The translations under genes and the position numbers were made by a program. Under the pieces are notes generated by a model, which worked only from the letters and a program-made list of their open reading frames with translations, made no database searches and was not told the origin of the DNA. This document shows positions 34,388-46,262 of a stretch of 64,000 nt of DNA, piece by piece. The stretch lies in the NCBI GenBank assembly GCA_007693595.1, contig REDI01000050.1, positions 186,001 through 250,000 of the forward strand. Direction: 5' to 3'. The first letter of the stretch is position 1, and every line of letters begins with the position of its first letter. The stretch comes from Deltaproteobacteria bacterium (lineage in GTDB: Bacteria; Myxococcota_A; UBA796; GCA-2862545).

Positions 34388-34767
34388 GTAGGAGCAGCGA
34401 CTACCACGCACTCGGCGGGCGCGAGGCCATCCGTGCTCACGTCACGGCCTTCGTTCAGCGCTTCGCCCAAGACTTCATCATCGGCTATCTCTTCGAGGGG
34501 CGGGACCTGGAGCGCATCATCGTCCACGAGACGGCGCACGCCTGCGAGCACCTGGGGGGGAGCGAGACCTACCAAGGGCGTCCGATCGCGAAGGTTCATC
34601 GTCCGCTTCGGATCAACGCCGGGCACTTCCGGCGCCGGCTGGCGATCGTGCGGACGGTGCTCGCCGAGCGTGGGGTGGCCGAGCCTATCATCGAGCGCTG
34701 GATCGCCGCGGACGCGCGGCTGCAAGCTGCGGTCGTCGACGGGACGGACTGCGCACCGCCCGGCTGA
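34384..34767 (+). CDS. Truncated haemoglobin-like protein
   Basis: 127 residues, a typical size for the 2-over-2 globins. The start GTG overlaps the transglycosylase stop by three bases. The sequence follows the family: an N-terminal helix pair, ETAHACEHLGGSETYQGRPI, then VHRPLRINAGHFRRRL, where His72 is the likely proximal haem ligand (F8). It would bind haem and oxygen or nitric oxide in the cytoplasm. Distal residues typical of a subgroup cannot be assigned with certainty. The coupling to a cell-wall enzyme is odd and may only reflect compact gene order. Confidence 0.82.
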   Translation: MSRSSDYHALGGREAIRAHVTAFVQRFAQDFIIGYLFEGRDLERIIVHETAHACEHLGGSETYQGRPIAKVHRPLRINAGHFRRRLAIVRTVLAERGVAEPIIERWIAADARLQAAVVDGTDCAPPG

Positions 34768-34840
34768 GGGAGCGGACGGGTGAGACGGACAGAACTTGGC
34801 GCATCGATGGGATAAGCGATCCGAAGGAGGCCAGCTCCCG

Positions 34841-38422
<3,582 letters not shown>

Positions 38423-38486
38423 ACCTCGTCGCACCTCCGCATGAGCTGGGCTAAGATCGTCACCCCGCCTAAGCCCCCGTGATCCC

Positions 38487-39263
38487 ATGCGTCACGTCAC
38501 CCTCCTCTTCGTCGTGCTGTCTTCGGTCGCCCTGGCTGGGCCACCCGAGCCCGTCGATGTTCGCCGTGCGGTGGCCGGGGGGGGATGGATCAACTGGACG
38601 ACCATGGAGCTCGAAGCTTCGGCCTCCGTCGTGGGAACCGGGGTCGGGGGTAGCCAAGAAGCGACGGAGCAGCAGGCACGTCGGCGGATCAGTCCGGCCA
38701 TGGTGGCGGCGGTGCGCGCGATCCCGGTCACGAGTGCCGTCCACTCCTCGGAGCTGCTCGATCGCGGGGAGCTCGCCGAGGTCCTCCACAACCGTATCAA
38801 GCTGTGGGCCGTGACGGAGGCCCGTTACCATACATCGGGCAAGGTGCACCTCGAAGGAAGGCTCTCGCTATCGGTTTATCTCAGGCCCTGGAGCCTACAG
38901 CGTGCCTCGCACCGCCCAGGTACCCCCACGGTCTCGGAGTTTTCGGGCCTGGTGGTCGATGCCCGAGGCTCGGGTGTGAGCTTCGCCTTCGCACCTCGCA
39001 TCCTCGACGACGAGGGGGGCGAGCTGTGGGATGGACAGGTCTGGCGGGATCGGGTGCTCGAGGTCACGCCGGTGGTCTACGTCGCGGACCCAGCGCACCC
39101 CGTCGCCGCGAGGGCAGGGGAGCGACCGCTGGTGGTTCGGGCGCAGCGCGCGACTGGACCGGACCTGATCCTGTCGGGTCCCGACGTCCACGCGGTGCGG
39201 CGTCATGTGCTGGGCTCGCCCGCCCTGCATGAGGGCAGGGTCGTGGTCTTGGTCGATCCGTGA
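38487..39263 (+). CDS. Exported protein of unknown function
   Basis: 258 residues with a signal peptide MRHVTLLFVVLSSVALAG. Early in the mature part, WINWTTMELEASASVVG and EATEQQARRRISPAMV resemble the repeat-free N-terminal domain of LPP20/FlgT-like envelope proteins, where a strand is followed by a helix of this type. The rest is beta-rich (LEGRLSLSVYLRPW, VVDARGSG, ITPVVYVADP-like). The stop overlaps the lipB start (GTGA). Function is not known; the LPP20/FlgT resemblance is weak and only by eye. Confidence 0.72.
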   Translation: MRHVTLLFVVLSSVALAGPPEPVDVRRAVAGGGWINWTTMELEASASVVGTGVGGSQEATEQQARRRISPAMVAAVRAIPVTSAVHSSELLDRGELAEVLHNRIKLWAVTEARYHTSGKVHLEGRLSLSVYLRPWSLQRASHRPGTPTVSEFSGLVVDARGSGVSFAFAPRILDDEGGELWDGQVWRDRVLEVTPVVYVADPAHPVAARAGERPLVVRAQRATGPDLILSGPDVHAVRRHVLGSPALHEGRVVVLVDP

Positions 39264-39919
39264 GCGACTGGAGCGACTTGCCCCCCATCGTTCCTCGTCA
39301 CTGGGGGTGCGTGCCGTATCGGCAGGCGCTTCTGGCGCAGCGTCAACATCGCGAGGCCATGCTCGAAGACCCTGTGCTGTCCGAGGTGATCTGGACCATG
39401 GAGCACCCCTCGGTGGTCACCACCGGCCGGCGAGTGCCACGGGGCCTCCCGTCGGCCAGAGCTCTTCGCCGACTCGGGACAGAGCTCGTGTCGACGGAGC
39501 GCGGCGGGCTCGCGACCTGGCATGGACCTGGGCAGATCGTGGCCTATGTGCTGCTCCGACTTCGATCTCGTGGACTGAGTGTGCCGGCCTTCATCGAGGG
39601 GCTCGAAGAGGGCATGGCGTCGTTTCTGCGCGGGCGAGGAGTCGAGGCGGAGCGGGTCCCTGCGCGGCCAGGGCTCTGGGTTGAGGGCGCCAAGATCGCT
39701 TCCGTCGGTGTACATGTTCGAAAGGGGGTGACCCTCCACGGCTGCGCGTTGAACCTCACGTGCGATCTCGAGCCGTTCGACTGGTTTCCACCCTGTGGCC
39801 TTCAAAACGGGAGAGTGACGAGCGTCCTTCAGCTTCAGGGGATCGCGATCGATCCAGCGCAGGCGGCTCCGGCGCTCCAAGAGGCCTTGCTGTGGTCGCT
39901 GTACCAAGCCACGTCCTAG
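39260..39919 (+). CDS. lipB: Octanoyl-[acyl-carrier-protein] transferase LipB
   Basis: 219 residues. The LipB signatures are present: MEHPSVVTTGRR, the substrate motif RGGLATWHGPGQIVAYVLL, Lys and the nucleophile region in KIASVGVHVRKGVTLHG, and the catalytic Cys in PPCGLQNG. It moves the octanoyl group from acyl carrier protein to lipoyl domains in the first step of lipoic acid synthesis. The GTG start overlaps the exported protein's stop by three bases. No lipA lies next to it in the window. Confidence 0.94.
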   Translation: MSDWSDLPPIVPRHWGCVPYRQALLAQRQHREAMLEDPVLSEVIWTMEHPSVVTTGRRVPRGLPSARALRRLGTELVSTERGGLATWHGPGQIVAYVLLRLRSRGLSVPAFIEGLEEGMASFLRGRGVEAERVPARPGLWVEGAKIASVGVHVRKGVTLHGCALNLTCDLEPFDWFPPCGLQNGRVTSVLQLQGIAIDPAQAAPALQEALLWSLYQATS

Positions 39920-40023
39920 CCGGCCGAAGGTGAACGCGACCGTGCCATGGAGAGCTCGCGGAGGGCAAGAGGAGTGTGGGCCCGGCCTTCTCGATGGATG
40001 ACCGAGCCCTGCACATTGAGGTG

Positions 40024-40052
40024 TTGACACCGCTGTGCAGCCCCGATACACA
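40024..40052 (+). promoter_or_regulatory. Promoter-like sequence for tRNA-Val
   Basis: A perfect -35 box TTGACA (40024-40029) is followed by TACACA (40047-40052) at 17 bases or GATACA (40045-40050) at 15 bases; either is a weak -10 box. Transcription would start near 40060, about 43 bases before the tRNA. Confidence 0.45.
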
Positions 40053-40102
40053 CGGTGCGCTCGATGCGGGCGCGTTCGTGCGCGCGTCGCGTCTTAGGCT
40101 CT

Positions 40103-40177
40103 AGGAACGTAGCTCAGTGGGAGAGCACTGCCCTGACACGGCAGGGGTCGGCGGTTCAAATCCGCCCGTTCCTACCA
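40103..40177 (+). tRNA. tRNA-Val(GAC)
   Basis: 75 bases including an encoded CCA. AGGAACG pairs fully with CGTTCCT. The anticodon arm CTGCC-CTGACAC-GGCAG gives anticodon GAC, and the T arm is GGCGGTTCAAATCCGCC. The two other tRNAs of the window lack an encoded CCA, so CCA encoding is mixed in this genome. Confidence 0.95.
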
Positions 40178-40184
40178 TTTTCCT

Positions 40185-40215
40185 TGAGGCCGAGGCCCGA
40201 TGGGTCCCGGCCTCA
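40185..40215 (+). other. Strong hairpin after tRNA-Val, before infC
   Basis: TGAGGCCG (40185-40192) pairs with CGGCCTCA (40208-40215); inside, GGCCC pairs with GGGTC around loop GAT, with one A-C mismatch. It starts eight bases after the tRNA. There is no T-run, so it may serve tRNA 3' processing, pausing or the infC leader rather than simple termination. Confidence 0.5.
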
Positions 40216-40252
40216 GCCCGTTGTGGGTTCCGCCAAGAACGCCCTTGCGCGC

Positions 40253-40281
40253 TTGACAGCCCGCCACGTCAACGCCATGAT
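40253..40281 (+). promoter_or_regulatory. Promoter-like sequence for infC
   Basis: A perfect TTGACA (40253-40258) is followed after 17 bases by CATGAT (40276-40281), a four-of-six match to the -10 box. The predicted start of transcription near 40288 would lie after the first in-frame ATG (40277), which argues that infC starts further downstream. Confidence 0.4.
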
Positions 40282-40339
40282 AGACAGGCGGCCTCCTAGG
40301 GGGGTCGCTCCATCGTTCCCCAAAGCCCCGAGAGTTAAT

Positions 40340-40948
40340 TTGCGTAGAGGTCCCCGTCGTCGTCGTCCCGTAGAGCCAGAAAAAGATGAGCTTCGCGTCA
40401 ACCGGCGCATCCGCGTGCCGCGCGTCCTCCTGATCGACGAACGGGGTCAGAAGCTCGGTGAGTTCCTCACGCAAGATGCGATTCGCCTCGCAGAAGAGCG
40501 GGGACTGGACTTGGTCGAGGTCGCGCCCAACGCGCGGCCGCCCGTGTGCCGGATCGCCGATCACGGCCGCATGAAGTACGAAAAAAAGAAGCGCGAAGCC
40601 GCAGCTCGCAAGAATCAGGTTCAGCAGCAGCTCAAGGAAGTCAAGCTCCGCCCCAAGACCGACGATCACGACATGAACGTCAAGGTCGGTCATGCCATGC
40701 GCTTCTTGGAGCAGGGCAACAAGGTCAAGGTGACCGTTCGCTTTCGCGGGCGCGAGATGGCGCACCGAGACATCGGTGCAGACCAGTGTATGCGTATCGC
40801 TCAAGCGGTTGGTGATCTCGGTACCATCGAGAGCCACCCTCGTATGGAGGGGCGCCAGATGTTCATGATCCTCGCTCCAACCCGCCGACCGACCCCCAAG
40901 AAGGCTCGCGAAACGCGCGCCGATGGCGAAGAAGACGGCGAGGAGTGA
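40340..40948 (+). CDS. infC: Translation initiation factor IF-3
   Basis: 202 residues from TTG 40340, with GAGAG six bases upstream. The family starts near LRVNRRIRVPRVLLIDE; motifs LDLVEVAPNARPPVCRIADHGRMKYE and KEVKLRPKTDDHD mark the two IF-3 domains and linker. The C-terminus is an acidic tail (ETRADGEEDGEE) beyond the usual end. An in-frame ATG at 40277 would give a longer basic leader, but it lies on a promoter-like sequence. E. coli infC is known to use a rare start codon for autoregulation; the weak start here fits that habit, by analogy only. Confidence 0.92.
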   Translation: MRRGPRRRRPVEPEKDELRVNRRIRVPRVLLIDERGQKLGEFLTQDAIRLAEERGLDLVEVAPNARPPVCRIADHGRMKYEKKKREAAARKNQVQQQLKEVKLRPKTDDHDMNVKVGHAMRFLEQGNKVKVTVRFRGREMAHRDIGADQCMRIAQAVGDLGTIESHPRMEGRQMFMILAPTRRPTPKKARETRADGEEDGEE

Positions 40949-41085
40949 GCCGGACTTCAAGAGGGCATCGACCGTCTCCGTGGCGCCCATCTCACGCTAG
41001 GGTTGGCGCCGAGCGCGCGTCACGTTAGGGGCGCGGGACTCATTATCCGGTCGGCGATTCCGGCCAGAGCCTCCTGGAGTTTCTC

Positions 41086-41283
41086 ATGCCCAAGATGAAG
41101 ACCCACCGGGGTGCGGCCAAGCGTTTCTCGCGCACCGGCTCCGGTAAGATCAAGTTCAAGCACGCCAACATGCAGCACAACTTCGGCCATATGTCCAAGG
41201 TCCAGAAGAAGCGCCTCATCAAGACGGGCTACCTCAAGTCGGTCGATGCCAAGGTGGTCGACCGGGTCCTCAACGGGGGCTGA
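41086..41283 (+). CDS. rpmI: 50S ribosomal protein L35
   Basis: 65 residues, full length. The typical N-terminus [14 protein letters not shown] and the basic middle [15 protein letters not shown] identify it. It lies in the standard infC-rpmI-rplT order, 137 bases after infC and 81 before rplT, and binds 23S rRNA in the large subunit. Confidence 0.97.
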   Translation: MPKMKTHRGAAKRFSRTGSGKIKFKHANMQHNFGHMSKVQKKRLIKTGYLKSVDAKVVDRVLNGG

Positions 41284-41364
41284 GAGCCTCCGACTATCCC
41301 TCACGCTCGCCGCTACCGGCTCTTCACCCGATGAGCTTGGGACCCGGCCTATCAAGGAGTTCCC

Positions 41365-41718
41365 ATGGCACGCGTCAAGCGCGCACAGATCCGTCACACC
41401 CGTAAGAAGAAGCTCTTTCGCCGCGCGAAGGGCTTCTTCCTGGGCCGTCAACGCTACCGTCAGGCGCTCGAGCACGTCCTGCGGGCGCAGTCGCAGGAGT
41501 TCGTCGGTCGCAAGCATCGCAAGCGTCACTTCCGCCGGCTCTGGACCCAGCGAATCAATGCGGCGTCCCGTCAACACGGCCTATCCTACAGCCGGCTCAT
41601 TCACGGCCTTAAGCTCGCCGAGATCGACCTGAACCGCAAGGTTCTCGCCGATCTCGCGATCCACGATCCCGCTGCTTTCGGCTCGATCGTCGAGAGGGCC
41701 AAGGCCGCGCTCGCGTAG
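41365..41718 (+). CDS. rplT: 50S ribosomal protein L20
   Basis: 117 residues, the normal size. It opens MARVKRAQIRHTRKKKLFRRAKG and has the helical L20 body RRLWTQRINAASRQHGLSYS. L20 is needed early in 50S assembly. In E. coli L20 represses this operon by binding its mRNA; a matching leader was not identified by eye here. GGAG precedes the ATG by five bases. Confidence 0.97.
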   Translation: MARVKRAQIRHTRKKKLFRRAKGFFLGRQRYRQALEHVLRAQSQEFVGRKHRKRHFRRLWTQRINAASRQHGLSYSRLIHGLKLAEIDLNRKVLADLAIHDPAAFGSIVERAKAALA

Positions 41719-41747
41719 CGGTTCGCCCCATCAGGGGTGGCGAACCG
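41719..41747 (+). terminator. Hairpin after rplT
   Basis: CGGTTCGCC (41719-41727) and GGCGAACCG (41739-41747) form a perfect 9-bp stem, with further pairing possible inside the loop. It begins right after the stop codon. There is no T-run, so termination may be partial or need a factor. Confidence 0.55.
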
Positions 41748-41816
41748 GGCGGCGTCGAAGTACCTCTTGGGGTGCTTGTGCGCCGCCCGCGCTCATGTTG
41801 ACCAGGAGCCTCCAGC

Positions 41817-42314
41817 ATGCGCATGCCTTCGACCGTCACTGCGCTCAGCCTCGTGTTCGGCGTGGCCCTGGGGCTCATGGGCTGCGACAGCGACGACACC
41901 ATCGCGCTCAAGCGGTTCAACAACCCCGACGATCGCCTCACGCTCCGGGTGACGGCGAGCGAAGAGCTCGGAGATCCCCTTGAGATCCCGCTCCGCTCGA
42001 ACACGGGCGCGATCGTGGTGGGCGAGGCCGAGGTCAGCCCTGGCAGCGGGCCCGTGGGCACGGATCATCAGGTCCTGATCTGGGTCGAGCCCGACTACAA
42101 GGATGCGGTTATCCGAGCGCGGGTCGTCACGGTGGGCGAGCGAGGCGAGCAGGTACACAACCTGGTGCGCGATAGCGCCGAGCCCAGCTTGTGGGAGCTC
42201 AAGCTGCGCTCCTACGGCGAGGTCGGCGAAGAGCGAGAAGATACCTTCCGTGTCGAGCTCTGGCGTGCGGCGGACGTCGACGAAGACGCCGACTTCGAAG
42301 AAGATCTGGACTGA
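41817..42314 (+). CDS. Small lipoprotein of unknown function
   Basis: 165 residues. The signal peptide ends in the lipobox LMGC with Cys at residue 23, and Asp follows at +4 of a DSDD stretch. The mature part is a single beta-rich domain, immunoglobulin-like in its alternation (LIWVEPDYKDAVIRARVVTV, SLWELKLRSYGEV, DTFRVELWRAA), with an acidic tail DEDADFEEDLD. AGGAG lies eight bases before the ATG. Three bases separate its stop from the MerR-type regulator, so the two form an operon. No family recognised. Confidence 0.8.
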   Translation: MRMPSTVTALSLVFGVALGLMGCDSDDTIALKRFNNPDDRLTLRVTASEELGDPLEIPLRSNTGAIVVGEAEVSPGSGPVGTDHQVLIWVEPDYKDAVIRARVVTVGERGEQVHNLVRDSAEPSLWELKLRSYGEVGEEREDTFRVELWRAADVDEDADFEEDLD

Positions 42315-42317
42315 GCT

Positions 42318-42701
42318 GTGTCCCATCCGTCGATCCCCGACAAGCTCTTCTTTCGTATCGGCGAGGTCGGACGGATCGTCGGGGTTGAGAACCATGTGCT
42401 GCGGTACTGGGAGTCCGAGTTCCGGATGCGACCTCAGCGCTCGTCGTCGGGTCATCGCATGTACCGACGGCGCGACGTCGAGAAGTTCTTGCGCATCCAG
42501 CAGCTCGTGCACGAGCGGGGCTTTACCATCCAGGGGGCCCGCAAGGCCCTCTCGGAGGGGGTGGAGCCCATGGCGGAGGGGGTCGATCCCGATCGGGTGG
42601 CCGAGGCCCTCATCCAGCTTAGCAAGGTTCAGAGGCAGATCCGTACGCTGCGCCGCGACTTGCTGGTTCCCTCGCTACCCGATCTGCCCGCTTCGCGTTG
42701 A
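42318..42701 (+). CDS. MerR-family transcriptional regulator
   Basis: 127 residues from GTG. The winged HTH at residues 10-80 reads [24 protein letters not shown], then a wing [19 protein letters not shown], as in MerR proteins. There is no Cys cluster for metal sensing, and the C-terminus is a short dimerisation helix without an effector domain. Myxococcota and other Deltaproteobacteria often carry a MerR protein like this after ihfA in the pheST operon; here it follows rplT and a lipoprotein instead. The target is unknown. Confidence 0.88.
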   Translation: MSHPSIPDKLFFRIGEVGRIVGVENHVLRYWESEFRMRPQRSSSGHRMYRRRDVEKFLRIQQLVHERGFTIQGARKALSEGVEPMAEGVDPDRVAEALIQLSKVQRQIRTLRRDLLVPSLPDLPASR

Positions 42702-42765
42702 CGCCCTGATCCTGTTTGGTTACCCCGTGGGGGCTTCGGGACACCCCCAGCCCGTTGCAGACCAT

Positions 42766-42839
42766 CGGGGCGTAGCGCAGTCTGGTAGCGCACCAGACTG
42801 GGGGTCTGGTGGTCGCTGGTTCGAATCCAGTCGCCCCGA
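42766..42839 (+). tRNA. tRNA-Pro(GGG)
   Basis: 74 bases. CGGGGCG pairs with CGCCCCG. The anticodon arm CAGAC-TGGGGGT-GTCTG gives anticodon GGG, and the T arm is GCTGGTTCGAATCCAGT. The 3' CCA is not encoded. A possible -35 (TTGACG, 42698-42703) lies upstream, with only a weak -10 (TACCCC) after 17 bases. Confidence 0.95.
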
Positions 42840-42844
42840 TCATG

Positions 42845-42883
42845 GAGCCCGTCGATCGCAAGATCGGCGGGCTCTCTTGTTTT
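42845..42883 (+). terminator. Rho-independent terminator of tRNA-Pro
   Basis: GAGCCCGTCGATC (42845-42857) and GATCGGCGGGCTC (42862-42874) form a 13-bp stem with one G-T pair around the loop GCAA, followed by TCTTGTTTT. It starts five bases after the tRNA and is the best terminator in the window. Confidence 0.9.
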
Positions 42884-42975
42884 GAAGTGTCTTGGACCCA
42901 GCCCGCCCCCCCGTGCAGGTTGGTCCGAGCGCGATAGCAACGCTCAGCGTTGGCCAGCCCGGCCTTGGAGGGAGC

Positions 42976-43272
42976 ATGTCCGATACTTGTCATGGCCTCA
43001 TCGTGCTCATGAGCGCGCTGCCGTCCGCCCAGAGGGCGGAGCTCAGCACGGAGCAGCTCGTGCGCGAAGCTGGAGGGGAGCGCCTCGACGAGACCGAGCA
43101 CAGTCTGACCCTCGCCTTCGAGTCGGCCGACGCGCAGGGGCGCGCCGTCGAGGCCTTGGTCCAAAGAGGGCTGGTCGAAGGCGAACACCTCTTCGCGGTG
43201 CAGGTCGGGGTTCCTACGTGGCTCCCAGCCTTCCGCGACGCCTCCTCTGCGATGGTCGAGCACGGCGGCTGA
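42976..43272 (+). CDS. Small protein of unknown function
   Basis: 98 residues from the ATG at 42976, which has a strong GGAGGG just upstream (an in-frame extension lacks one). The sequence SDTCHGLIVLMSALPSAQRAELSTEQLVREAGGERLDE is mixed alpha/beta, followed by SLTLAFESADAQGRAVEALVQRGL, which looks like a small ferredoxin-like or ACT-like fold. No signal peptide or membrane helix is present. The gene is convergent with ppk1, with 22 bases between stops. Function is unknown. Confidence 0.65.
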   Translation: MSDTCHGLIVLMSALPSAQRAELSTEQLVREAGGERLDETEHSLTLAFESADAQGRAVEALVQRGLVEGEHLFAVQVGVPTWLPAFRDASSAMVEHGG

Positions 43273-43294
43273 TCGACCCGCCCGCTCTCCGGCG

Positions 43295-45388
43295 CTACTC
43301 TTCGTCCAAGAAGGCCTGCTGCACGTCGAGGTTGGGCTTCCCGTTGCCCGGGGTGCGGGAGTACCGCCCGTCAGGATGCATGATCCAGCTCCGACCCTCG
43401 TCCGTCAGGTAGCGCTCCAGAAAGACCTCGCGGAGCCAGTCCGCTTGCCCTGCGTGTAGGACGGGGACGAGCACCTCGATTCGGTTCTTGAGGTTCCGGT
43501 CCATCAGGTCGGCAGAGCCTAAATAGACCCTCGGTTCTCCACCGTTTCGGAACCAGTAGACTCGACTGTGCTCCAAGAAGCGCCCGAGGACGCTGCGGAC
43601 GGTGATGTTCTCGGAGAGACCAGCGACGCCGGGGCGCAGGCAGCAGATCCCGCGCACGAGCAGATCGACCCTTACCCCGGCTTCGCTCGCCTCATAGAGC
43701 GCGTCGATCACCCGCTGCTCCGCGATGGCGTTGCACTTGAAGATCAGGTGAGCGGGCCGCCCGGCGCGGGCGTGCGCGATCTCGTCGGCGATCATCTCGA
43801 GCAGCCGATCGTGCATGAAGCGCCAGGCGACCAGGAGCCGACGGTACCCGACGGGCTCGCTGAAGCCGGTGAGTCGGTTGAACAGATCGGCGACATCCCC
43901 CGTGATCTCGGGGTTGCAGGTGAAGAGACTCAGGTCGGTGTAGATCCGCGCGGTGGTTGGGTTGTAGTTGCCGGTTCCGATGTGGGCGTAGCGTCGGAGC
44001 TCGCCCTGCTCGCTGCGGACCACCAAGGACATCTTGGCGTGGACCTTCCTTCGGATCTCACCGAAGATGACATGGACCCCGCTCTCTTCGAGCATCTGAG
44101 CCCAGGTGATGTTGTTCTCTTCGTCGAAACGGGCCTTCAGCTCGACCACGGCGGCGACTTGCTTACCGTTCTGAACGGCCTCGAGCAGGGCTTTGATGAC
44201 GGGACTGTCGCCGCTGGTTCGGTAGAGTGTCTGCTTGATGGCCCGGACGTGAGGGTCGCGTGCGGCGGACTCGAGGAACTCCACGACGGGGGTGAAGGCC
44301 TCGTAGGGGTGATGAAAGAGCAGGTCATCGCGTTGGATCTCGGCGAAGATGTCCTCGATGGGCTGGGGGCGAGGTACGAAGGGGGGGAACTTGTCGGCAG
44401 GTACGTCGAGGTTGAGAAGCTGCTTGAGGCCAGGCACATCGAGGGGGTCTCGACTGAGGTAGACATCCTCGGGATCTAGTTCCAGGCCCTTGCGGAGCGC
44501 CTCGCGGAGGTCCTCGGGCATGGTCCGCTGGACCTCGATGCGAACCGCGCGTCCGAAGCGGCGATTTCGGACCTCTTCGCGGATGGCGGTCAGGAGGTCG
44601 TCGGCCTCATCCTCTTTGATCTCCAGATCCGCGTCGCGGGTGACTCGGAAGATCCAGGGTTTTTCAACCTCCATGGAAGGAAAGAGGGTGTGGAGGTTCG
44701 AGGCGATGAGCTCCTCGAGGGGAAGCAGCTGGACCGGAGGTCGTAGCTCGAGGGGGTTTCCGCTGTCGATTCGGACCAGGCGCGGCAGCATGGAAGGGAT
44801 CTTCAGCCGAGCCAGGCGTCGCTCGCCGGTCGAGGGAGATCGGACGTAGACGGCGATGTTGAGGGAGAGGTTGCTGATGAAGGGGAAGGTCTTGGTCGGC
44901 CCCACCGCGAGGGGCGTCAGCACGGGGTGTACCTTTCGACGATAGAAGGTATCGGCCCGCTCCCGAAGCTCGGGGCTGAGATCCGCATAGTGCACGATGT
45001 CGACGCCTCGCTCACGGAGCTCGGGCAGGAGATCCCGATCGAGACAGTCCTGGCAGTCGTCGAGGATGGGGAGGAGCTGCTCGCGGATGCAGTGGAGCTG
45101 GCTTCGTGCCGAGAGGCCATCCATCGACACAACCTCGACCCCTGAGTGCACCTGCTGCTTGAGCCCGCTCACCCGCACCATGAAGAACTCGTCGAGGTTG
45201 GTGTGGAAGATCGTGAGGAAGCGCAGTCGCTCGATCAGGGGGTTGCGAGCGTCGCGCGCCTCGGCGAGCACGCGCTGGTTGAAGGCGATCCAGGTCGTCT
45301 CGCGGTTGAGGTAGCGCTCATCCGGCGCGGTGGCGTCTTCGGAGGTGGACTGGGTGGGGCGGGCGAGGGGGGTCGGCTCAGCGTTCAC
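43295..45388 (-). CDS. ppk1: Polyphosphate kinase 1
   Basis: 697 residues from GTG 45388, with GGAG five bases upstream; the open frame extends further but that part is not conserved. It shows the PPK1 pattern: YLNRETTWIAFNQRVLAEA at the start, the Arg-rich QTLYRTSGDSPVI and the phosphohistidine region RKVHAKMSLVVRSEQGEL, with IGTGNYNPTTARIYTDLSLF. PPK1 makes long polyphosphate from ATP reversibly and phosphorylates one of its own His residues. It is divergent from surE with 124 bases between them. No ppx gene is adjacent. Confidence 0.96.
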   Translation of the reverse strand: MNAEPTPLARPTQSTSEDATAPDERYLNRETTWIAFNQRVLAEARDARNPLIERLRFLTIFHTNLDEFFMVRVSGLKQQVHSGVEVVSMDGLSARSQLHCIREQLLPILDDCQDCLDRDLLPELRERGVDIVHYADLSPELRERADTFYRRKVHPVLTPLAVGPTKTFPFISNLSLNIAVYVRSPSTGERRLARLKIPSMLPRLVRIDSGNPLELRPPVQLLPLEELIASNLHTLFPSMEVEKPWIFRVTRDADLEIKEDEADDLLTAIREEVRNRRFGRAVRIEVQRTMPEDLREALRKGLELDPEDVYLSRDPLDVPGLKQLLNLDVPADKFPPFVPRPQPIEDIFAEIQRDDLLFHHPYEAFTPVVEFLESAARDPHVRAIKQTLYRTSGDSPVIKALLEAVQNGKQVAAVVELKARFDEENNITWAQMLEESGVHVIFGEIRRKVHAKMSLVVRSEQGELRRYAHIGTGNYNPTTARIYTDLSLFTCNPEITGDVADLFNRLTGFSEPVGYRRLLVAWRFMHDRLLEMIADEIAHARAGRPAHLIFKCNAIAEQRVIDALYEASEAGVRVDLLVRGICCLRPGVAGLSENITVRSVLGRFLEHSRVYWFRNGGEPRVYLGSADLMDRNLKNRIEVLVPVLHAGQADWLREVFLERYLTDEGRSWIMHPDGRYSRTPGNGKPNLDVQQAFLDEE

Positions 45389-45512
45389 GATGACTCCAGG
45401 TATGACGTTATGATCGTCGGTTTGGGCTCCAAGGTCAATGGGGTCCCCCGAGCCGGCTGAACCAGGCAACGCTCCACGCGAAGGCAGGTTACGCACGGAG
45501 GCTGGAGGCGTC

Positions 45513-46262
45513 GTGGAGCTTCTTCTGACCAATGATGACGGCATCGACGCGGCGGGCTTGCACGCCCTTGAGCGGGCCATGGCGCGTCTGGGCACGGTCT
45601 ACACGGTGGCCCCTCAGATCGAGCAGTCCAGCAAGGGGCATGGCTTCAGCCTCCACGCGCCGGTTCGGGTAGAGCCCAAGGGAGAGCGCCGTTGGGCGGT
45701 CACCGGCACGCCGGCCGACTGCGCCTACGTCGCGCTCCACGGGATCCTCCCGGTTCGGCCCCATGCGGTGATTAGTGGGGTGAACCACGGCTCGAACCTC
45801 GGCGGTGACGTGTTCTACTCGGGCACCGTGGCAGCCGCCATGGAGGCCACCTTTCAGGGCTTCCCCGCCCTGGCGGTCAGCCTCCACCGCACGGGCGATA
45901 CGCCCTATACGAACTTCGACGCTGCGGCCGAGCTCGCGGCGACGCTGATCGAGCGGCTGATCTCCGAGGATCTCCCCGGTCGCACCTGTCTCAACTTGAA
46001 TGTCCCCGATCTACCCGCCACCGAGATCCGCGGTATCCGCATCGCCGCGCAGGGGTGGCGGCACTACGAAGCCTCGGTCGATGTGCGCACCGATCCAAGG
46101 GGCAAGGCGTATTACTGGCTTGGGGGTGCCCACTCCAGCTTCGAAGACCTGCCCGACACCGATGGCCCCTTGGTGGAGCGCGGCTGGGCCACGCTCACGC
46201 CCTTGCACGCAGACCTGACCCGCTATGATCTCCTTCCGGGTCTTCGCCGATGGCTGGAGTAA
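45513..46262 (+). CDS. surE: 5'-nucleotidase SurE
   Basis: 249 residues from GTG, with GGAGG four bases before it. The metal site is at MELLLTNDDGIDA (Asp8, Asp9), with SSKGHGFSLH and GVNHGSNLGGDVFYSGTVAAAMEA further on, as in SurE. It removes phosphate from nucleoside monophosphates and may also act on short polyphosphate. That it sits next to ppk1 is suggestive, but on the other strand. Its end overlaps the start of the YqaA-like gene by 13 bases. Confidence 0.95.
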   Translation: MELLLTNDDGIDAAGLHALERAMARLGTVYTVAPQIEQSSKGHGFSLHAPVRVEPKGERRWAVTGTPADCAYVALHGILPVRPHAVISGVNHGSNLGGDVFYSGTVAAAMEATFQGFPALAVSLHRTGDTPYTNFDAAAELAATLIERLISEDLPGRTCLNLNVPDLPATEIRGIRIAAQGWRHYEASVDVRTDPRGKAYYWLGGAHSSFEDLPDTDGPLVERGWATLTPLHADLTRYDLLPGLRRWLE

